Assembly: GCA_007922305.1 (NCBI GenBank)
Contig: ML677348.1
Location: forward strand, 18,460,699 to 18,524,698
Source: Dermatemys mawii
Lineage: Eukaryota > Chordata > Testudines > Dermatemydidae
Direction: 5' to 3'
DNA: 64,000 nucleotides
Made by a program: the position numbers and the translations under genes. Below, piece by piece: positions 56,980-64,000 of the stretch (position 1 is the stretch's first letter; every line of letters begins with the position of its first letter). The notes beneath the pieces were generated by a model. It ran no database searches. It saw only the letters and a program-made list of their open reading frames with translations, and had not been told where the DNA came from.

Positions 56980-58260
56980 TGTTTGTCACACAGCCCATGA
57001 GAAGTTATGGTGCCCTTTACCCCTAGCAGTATGTCATAGGCCAGGATAGAGGTCAAGAAGATATCCTCCTCACATTTCCAAAGTTGAACCTTCACTCTCA
57101 GCCTTTTAAGACAACTTTATAAACATATTATCTTAGTTCTTAATGTTGACAGAGGCTGCAGACTGACTTCTAGATTACTTGGTTCCAATTTCCTTTCCCC
57201 ACATGTTAGTCTTCTTTTTATAGTAACAACTTCTGGAAATGCATCATGCTAATGTAAAGCCCACCATGAAATTATTTTTACAATAGTATTTAGCACAGCC
57301 TTTCACTAACCATCCTGAAAAGATCTGTGGAAAAATGAGAAACAATATAGAAATAGATTTCTGCTTATTGTAGAAAAAGGAGGATGAAATCTGTAGAGAT
57401 CTCTTCATTTGCAGCAGAAAAAAAAATCTGTAACAAAGTTACTCCTTTATATGTCTGCTGAGACACCAGATGAAGGTAAATACATTTAATACAGAATTTA
57501 ATCAATCTGACGCTGGTTTGAACTGAGCTTGCAGTGGACAGCTATCTTAGGGAGGTTATTTTTGTGACATGGGTCCTTAAAGGCCAAGTCAAAACCATGC
57601 CCCATTATCCCAGCTTGGTTTTTATCACTGTTAGCAGCTACATGAAGGCTCTGAAGTAACACGAGAGGAGGAAGGCCATCTCTCTCTGTGTGCTATCATT
57701 TTTGTCTGCCTATAAATATATGCACTACCACAGCTCCTCGAGCCTGTCACCACACTGTAGGTTATCTCTGCAACCAGAAGGACTAAAGCTTTGTCTTTTA
57801 GTGAAAAGATCTAATTCTGGAGAATACACAGAAATCTGCGGAGATTTTGCTGTGCTGTATATTTATATGTTCTTTGTCTCAATGTAATGCAAACTCCAAG
57901 GAATTAGAGATGAAAGAAGTTGTGAGGACAGTGTCTCCATCCTCCAGTAAGTAAAGGGCATAGTTCTCAGATACTAAACTAATCCTACACTTTCTTGTCT
58001 AAAAGGCCTCCTTTTCTCTCCAATGGAGAGAAATGGAGGCTAAACAGAATAGATTTTCTGTCAGTTGGCAATATAAAAACCATCTGCTCTGGCCTATCAA
58101 AGTGAAGGGGAGAAAAGGGAGGCAGAGGAAGAGACAAAATTGGAGGGCAGAAAAGAGAGAAACTGTATGTGCAAGTGAATCTTTTTTTAAAAAAATATGA
58201 CAACCTTTCTTTTCTAACTAGTGGTGTGGGTGTGTCCTACTTGGAAGATTGGAGCCACAA
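56980..58260. other. No gene recognised
   Basis: No exon, RNA gene or repeat was supported here. Confidence 0.4.
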
Positions 58261-58265
58261 GGAGG

Positions 58266-60187
58266 CCTGGTCTACACTAAAACTTCTGTCGACATAAGCC
58301 ATGTTAAGTCAATCAAATAATGTATGTATCTACACTACCGAGTCCCTTTCGCCGACCTAAGTGACCTGTAAAGTCGACTTCTGTGAGCTCCGTGAGAAGC
58401 ATATCACTAGATTCGACATCCAGGGGTCAACATGGGGATAGTGTAGACACTGCATTGTGTAATTTGAATTAATTGGCCTCCAGGAGGTGTCCCACAGTAG
58501 TGAAGAGTGACCACTCCGGAGAGCGCTTTCAGCTCTGCTGCACGTCAGGCAGGTACCCAGGAAACAGCTGCTCCCCTGTTAAAGCCCTGGGAACTTTTGA
58601 ATTCCATTTCCTGTTTGATCAGCATGGAGAGCTCGCCAGCACACTGATCATGGAGACTCAAGGCTGAACATACGCTTCAGCATGTAGCACACAGAAGGTG
58701 GTGGATCTTATTGCTGTGTGGGGAGAAGAGTTGGTGCAGGCAGAGCACCAAAACAATAGAAGAAATGCTGACATCTATGCCAAGATCGCACAGGGCATGG
58801 GGGAGAAGGGCTGCACCAGCGACACACAGCAGTACCACATGAAAATAAAGGAGCTTTGGCAAGCGTACCAGAAAACAAGATTGGCGAGCAGTCGTTCTGG
58901 TTCTGCCCCACAGACATGCTGTTTTTATGAGGAGCTGCCTGTGATCCTCGGCAGCAAGCCCACCACTGCCCCCAAACGCTCCGTGGATACCTACCTCTCA
59001 GGAGCCCTGGATGACCTCGAGCAACAATGAGGAGGACACTGTTGACGATGATGAGGAGACTGCAAGGCAAGCAAGCAGACGATCCATTATCCCCAACAGC
59101 CAAGAACTGTTTTTAACCCTGGAGCCTATCCCTTCATAGGAATAATTGGTGGCGCGTGATGCCAGGGAAGGTACCTCTGGTGAGTACACATTTCCAATCA
59201 AACTGTAGGGGTTACATGCTATTATTTTTTATGCTTAATTTGAACAAAAAATAGGTGTAGTGGGTATTGGCAGCTACTCCAGCTACACAGAGGGTGCTCT
59301 CCGAAAAAGACAGTTTATGTGCACAGGGATGGCCCTGGAATCCTCCGTGGAGATCTCTAGGAAGCTTTCATGGAAGTACTCTGCAATCCTTTGCAGATGG
59401 TTTCTGGGAAGGGCTGCAGTAGGACACTTTCCCATGCTACTCCAGTATTAACTCTGCTGGCATCATTGCAGCACATAGCATTGCAGCATAAGACCAGGTC
59501 TGTTCCCAGATGCTTGCAGCATCTACTCCCTTGCTGCCTCTGTTACCCTCAGGAGAGTGATTTTGTATAGAGTCACCTAGGGGAAACAGGGAAAGTTTTC
59601 AGTGCTAGCCCTTAAGCCACGAGTAATTCGCCCTTTGATGAAATCTGGATCACACAACCACGGTTTCCCAAATATGCTATAGTTGTGATTGGAAGGGATC
59701 ACCGTGTATTGCAAGCAGCACTGAAAAAAGGGACAGAGGGTGTCGGTTGCCTGTTTGTCTCCCTTCCCACACAACCCGGTGCCACTTTTGTAAAAAACAA
59801 GCTATCGGGGGGGTTTTACATTGGTTCTTGTCCTCAAGCACCATCCAGGTTGCTAGGGGAAAGGGGGCTTTTCTCAGGTTCCAACCTGTGATCCCAAGGA
59901 TGTCTTCACAAAAGCAGCAGCACAAGACTTCTTGCCCATGCCTCATGGCCTTACTCGCCATGGCTGGAGCAGCAAACCGACTCTTGCAATAACCAGCATT
60001 TGTGATTACGTTGTGGCTTGCAGTAAAGTGTATTGCGGGGTGATTTTTTATAAAAAATATTAGCCTTGCACCAGAAACAATGTATGCATTGTCATTGCTA
60101 CCCTTGTGCTTTGCATTCCTTGCAGCTGAAACCTTGTCTGTAGGTGAATCCTCCAAACTGGGACAGAGACTTTCCCGGAGAAAAAGA
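58266..60187 (+). mobile_element. Harbinger-like element, left part
   Basis: The stretch starts with an end-like CCTGGTCTACACTAAAACTT, similar in style to the hairpin MITE ends (GGTCTACACTA), and carries a Myb/SANT-type gene. It is interrupted at about 60187 by an inverted-repeat element. The remaining Harbinger transposase part and the right end were not found in the window. Confidence 0.55.
58698..60187 (+). pseudogene. Myb/SANT-like DNA-binding protein of a Harbinger element
   Basis: The open part at 58698-59030 shows a trihelix/Myb-SANT layout: DLIAVWGEELVQAEHQN in helix 1, RRNADIYAKIAQGMGEKG in helix 2 and MKIKELWQAYQKTR in helix 3, then CFYEELPVILG. A stop after DDLEQQ ends this frame, but the acidic tail and PNSQELFLTLEPIPS-like remains continue in other frames to about 59140. 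A downstream exon-like piece at 60126-60187 reads GESSKLGQRLSRRKRR, a basic segment typical of the second exon of these proteins, and is cut by the inverted-repeat element. Harbinger elements use such a protein to help the transposase bind the ends. This copy is broken. Confidence 0.7.
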
Positions 60188-60545
60188 AGAGGAAGTTACT
60201 CACCTTGCACAGTAACAATGGTTCTTCAAGATACGTGTCCCTACGGGTGCTCGACTTTAGGTGTCTGTGTGCCCCTGCACCTCTAATCAGAGATTTTTGG
60301 TAGCAGTGTCCCATTGAGCCCGCACATGTGCTCTCCCTCCCCTGTGGTCTGCCTCAAGGCTATATAGCACTACCACGGAGTCCTATAGAGAATTCTGAAG
60401 TAGAGGGGAAGAGGGCAGGTTGTGGAGCACCCATAGGGACACACATCTCAAAGAACCATCATTACTGCACAAGGTGAGTAACTTCCTCTTCTCCTTCGAG
60501 TTATGTCCCTATGGGTGCTCCACTTTAGGTGACTCCTGAGCAATA
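60186..60545. mobile_element. Inverted-repeat element of unknown family
   Basis: The left arm AAGTTACTCACCTTGCACAG, TAACAATGGTTCTTCAAGA, GTGTCCCTACGGGTGCTC (about 60190-60252) recurs in reverse complement at about 60423-60490. Part of it recurs again in direct orientation at 60500-60545 (TATGTCCCTATGGGTGCTCC, ACTTTAGGTGACTCCTGAGC). The direct-inverted-direct arrangement is unusual for a simple MITE. It shares the TTAC, GTAAC, GGTTCTT core with the element at 20028-21510. Confidence 0.6.
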
Positions 60546-62781
60546 CCCACCACTGGAGGCTGGGACTTCGGAGTGGAGTCTTTTACTACAGAGAGTACTA
60601 TGGAATCGAAGAAGGTGTCAGCGGCCAAATCTTCAGTGATCGCATAATGTTCTGTGAAAATATGGACAGAGGCCCAAGTCATTGATAGGGGTATCCCTAT
60701 GGAACATGATTGAGGTAGAAACTGATCTCATGGAGTGCGTATGGATGGAAGCAAGTTGCACCCTTGATAAGAGATTAATGCAACTAGAGACCCATTTGTA
60801 TAGTATTTGAGGCAATATCACAGAACTTTTGGATCTTTCTGTGGACGAAAGGAAGAGTTAGGGGATTTCCTGAAGTCCTTAATCCTGTCCAAGTAGAATG
60901 CTAATGTCCTGCTAATATCTAGCATATGCACAATTGTCTCCCAGTTGTCACAGTGTGGTTTTGGGAGAAAAACAGGGAGATGGATCTGTTGATTCATAAG
61001 AAAAGTGCAGAGAAAGTACGGAGAAACTGGGGATATGGCCTTCGAGTTACTTTGTCTTCAAAAGAAAAAGGCCATGAATGATGCGTATGCCATCAGGGCC
61101 GCTGTTTCTCCTATGTCCCTAGCTGAAGTGATGGCAATTAAAAATGCTGTCGTCATGGACAGGTATAAGAGAGAACAAGTTGCCCTGGACTCAGAAGGAG
61201 GTCTAGTCAAAGCCCTAAGAACTAGGATAAAGTCCCAGGCTGGAGCAGGTGGTGTTACATGGGGGAAGAAATTTCCAATGCCCTTAAAGAATCTATGCAT
61301 TAGTGGGTGAACAAACACCAAGTGGGAAGCTGTTTTCGCCATGAGATGTACCTTAGAGGGAGCTGAGTGACAGTTTAAAATGTAGTGCAAAATCAGAGGG
61401 AGAAAAGATGAGGTTGGGTCCGTGTGTTTGGAATGGCACGAACATGGAGTCATTTCCATTTTGCAGATAAGTATGTCGAGTGGTCAACTTGTGGTTATGT
61501 TGCAACACATCTTTAAGATTGTCAGAGCATTCTGCTTCTAAGCCGTGGAACTAAGGAAGAGCCAAGCCTGGAGGCAGAGGACCCACGGGCTGGGGTGAAG
61601 GGTCAACTCATTGTTTTGAGAGAGCGGGTGAGAAATAGGCTGAAGTCAGAGACACAGAAGGGCATATTGCCATCTGCATCAGACAAGGGAGCCAGACTTG
61701 TCATAGTCAAGTGGGGCAATCAGAATAAGTTTTGCTTTGCTTCACTGAATTTTCAACAGAATCTGGGAAAAGACATACAAGTGGGCCCAGTCCCATGGGA
61801 AGATGAGGGCAACTGCCAGTGAATGTTTCTCCAGGCCAGCCCTGGAGCAGTAACAAGGACCTTTCTTGTTCCGATAAGTAGTGAAGAGATCCATAGGCTG
61901 GGTTCCCCAAAGGGTGGCTATATCTTGAAGCACTTCTGAATTCAGTACATACTCATTTTCATGAGAAAATTCCAACTGAGACTGTTGATTGTTACGTTCT
62001 GTATCCCTTATAGACAGACAGCTGAGATGAGCACATTGTGATGGGTGCATCAGTTCCAAAGTTTGAGAGGGAGGGAGATCTGCAGCTCCTTGGCAGTTTA
62101 TACAAAACATACAGGTAACATTAAGTCTATCATGACCTTTGTGTGTTGTTTTTGATGGAAGGCAGAGTTTGTGCCCAGGCACTCCTGACAGCCCTTAGCC
62201 CCCAAAGAGTGATATGGAAGGTCATTCCCATGGAAGGACATTTGTCTTGAACCTTGTTGTTGTGTAGGTGAGCTCCCCAGCGTATTAGGGAGACATATGT
62301 CCCAGAGTGGTGAATGTGGATAGAGAGGAGTGCTCTCGCTTGTACAGGTTGGTGTTCATGAAGTCCAGTCACTGTACTGGGGTTAGAATGCCACTATAAT
62401 GAAGAGAACCTTGGAGAATACCCTGTGTGGAGCAGCCTGTACTGATAATGATCCTGTTCCAGAGGTAAGCAGTAGGATATCTCATGTATGGTGGTTGTAT
62501 TGAGATATGGAAGTAGGCACCCTGTAGGTTCAGAGCTAGAAATCACTCTCTTTGCTCTAGAGCCTGTCCTAACTGCTGTGAAATAAGGTAAGGTGACTTC
62601 TGAGTGGCGTGACAGGTGTATACATGGCAGCTGATGGCCCTCGACTAGCTCATCAAAAGTGCTTATAAGAGGCAGTTTGAGAGGTCGCGGACTGGGATTC
62701 AGACTGTTATCACTTTTGAGTCCTGGGCCTCTTACACTGTGGCTCATAACAGTACTGAAATGGGGGTATTGAGAAGATTGT
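60546..62781. other. Probable interior of an unknown repeat; no gene recognised
   Basis: Continuous with the inverted-repeat element. Short open frames on both strands (for example 61005-61310 plus) have no recognisable domain. It may be internal retroelement sequence, but I cannot name a protein. Confidence 0.35.
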
Positions 62782-62934
62782 GACCATTCTTAGAGACGGA
62801 AAGTTAATAGCCAGACTGGTCCTAGAGACACCACTGGATGTACTATGGAGACTAGGTGGGTAGCTGTAATAGCTACATCCAGTGGTGTCTCTAGGACCAG
62901 TCTGGCTATTAACTTTCCATCTCTAAGAATGGTC
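62782..62934. repeat. 61-bp near-perfect hairpin
   Basis: Arms 62782-62842 and 62874-62934 are reverse complements with one mismatch, separated by a 31-base loop. No target duplication is seen. Confidence 0.9.
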
Positions 62935-63199
62935 TGAATCTGTTCTTTTTCTGTTTTCAATAATGTTCCAAAAACATACTGTCTTCTGTAGTACAGCTCC
63001 AGCTAAAAAGATATGGGGACAAGAAGTGGGGGAAGGTTAGGCACCTAATTCCCATGAACTTCAATGGGAGTTAAGTATCTAACCTGCTTAAGCACTTTTA
63101 TAAATCCTATGAGGCACTTATCCTCATCTTTAAGCACCTAAATACCTTTGTAAATCTGTACCTTAGAGGACTGTGCACTATACGTGATTTAGGATACTT

Positions 63200-63425
63200 G
63201 TTTTCTGTTGCTAACACACACCTGCTGTGTGACCTTGGGCAAAGCAGATCACCTATCTGTGCCTCTGTTCCCCCCCCCCACAGTTTGTTTTCTCTATCTA
63301 GATTGTAAACTCTTTGGGGCAGGGACGGTCCCTCACTATGTTTGTACAGCACCTAGCACAATAAGGACCTGATCTCTATTGAGTCCTCAAGGTGCTATTT
63401 GTAATAATTATTTATATATATAAAA
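63200..63425 (+). repeat. MIR/L2-like CORE-SINE with full tail
   Basis: Begins TGCTGTGTGACCTTGGGCAA, followed by CTATCTGTGCCTCTGTTCCC, then the tail GATTGTAAACTCTTTGGGGC, AGGGACGGTCC, GTACAGCACCTAGCACAATA and TAATAATTATT. This is the best copy of the tail family in the window. Confidence 0.8.
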
Positions 63426-64000
63426 TTTATATATATAATAATTAAAACAACCCTGCTTAGAGAAGGGGAACAGACTCTTTGCTTTCTGGTGGAGGAGAAC
63501 ACAAACAAGACTGAAGGAGGAAGGGAGAGGGTCACTGACAAGTAAGTAGGCAGGAGAGCCATTTATCACAACTGAAAGATTTGAAAATTGAAGGATAATT
63601 GCACCAAACACAACTCTGTGCATGGATGGGACAGGTGGCCTTAAGATGACTCATCATAATCTATGTGACTGCCTATCAATGTCTAGCTTGTTGTGGCTGT
63701 TCTCTAGAATACAACTATGCATGTAAAAATACTGAATTTCTGTTTCAAATTTTGAAAGTGGAAGCCACAGAACCTCAAACCAACAGCTGGGCTTGAAAGT
63801 GAAAACAGTGATTCACTAGAAAAGCTAACCAGTTTAGGAACTAATCAGCAAAGAAATGCAACTCTGCTCGAAGAAACCACAAATGTTTACCTCAAATTCA
63901 ACCCATGCACATATTCTGCAGTAGAATTAGAGGATATCATTACATTTTTGAAAGAATTATTTCCCATCTGAATAGTGTTATTTTGCATAAACACCATTAA
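63426..64000. other. No gene recognised
   Basis: Starts in a short A/T palindrome (TATATATATAAAATTTATATATATA, about 63412-63438); nothing else could be supported. Confidence 0.4.

Noticed and set aside
32734..64000. First coding exon of FAM124A
   Set aside because: No GC-rich exon with a start codon and a donor leaving a one-base overhang was found; the 56.6-kb candidate has the wrong phase.

Overview
The window looks like a stretch of vertebrate genome, most likely a cryptodiran turtle. This is an inference from the repeats: a tRNA-derived SINE of the turtle Cry type, several CR1 LINEs (one with an esterase-type ORF1), many 8-bp-TSD hAT elements, MITEs with hairpin-rich interiors, solo LTRs and Penelope-like fragments. 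No operon, bacterial gene or CRISPR array is present.

The only host gene I can support is on the minus strand. Its coding exon at 31994-32733 matches the conserved domain of the FAM124 family, best FAM124A, and its terminal exon at 17911-18744 holds the Ser-rich C-terminus and the stop codon. The splice sites and phases agree: exon 31994-32733 ends in phase 0 at ...KILLQ and the terminal exon resumes with ARIWH. The intron is 13.2 kb. A short 5' coding exon must exist (the upstream exon starts in split-codon phase), but I do not find it between 32734 and 64000. Positions 1-17910 are therefore downstream flank and 3' UTR, 18745-31993 is an intron, and 32734-64000 is upstream intron or 5' flank.

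Region by region: 1-17.9 kb holds a decayed LINE, four hAT-type non-autonomous elements, a 1.6-kb hAT with roughly 600-bp terminal inverted repeats, CR1 pieces, and a 400-N gap whose two flanks are perfect 107-bp reverse complements. The intron at 18.7-32 kb holds a 124-bp near-perfect hairpin, an inverted-repeat element split by a CR1, a 1.4-kb solo LTR, a hairpin MITE and Penelope-like remnants. The stretch 33-39 kb holds a small hAT, a 1-kb Tigger-like element, a SINE and a hAT MITE inside a CR1 tail. The stretch 39.7-47.8 kb is a nest: a long CR1 split by two solo LTRs with 4-bp TSDs, followed by an L2-like tail, a truncated LTR and a head-to-head Penelope-like insertion carrying a hammerhead-like core. 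The stretch 48-64 kb holds another LTR, two decayed hAT transposase genes, a Harbinger-type Myb/SANT gene broken by an inverted-repeat element, and a second perfect hairpin.

I do not see a clear new biological system. The items closest to it are the long hairpins inside transcribed introns, the hammerhead-like Penelope copies, an apparently unnamed old repeat family seen twice (37970-38205 and 50034-50262), and two inverted-repeat families that share a sequence core (20028-21510 and 60186-60545).
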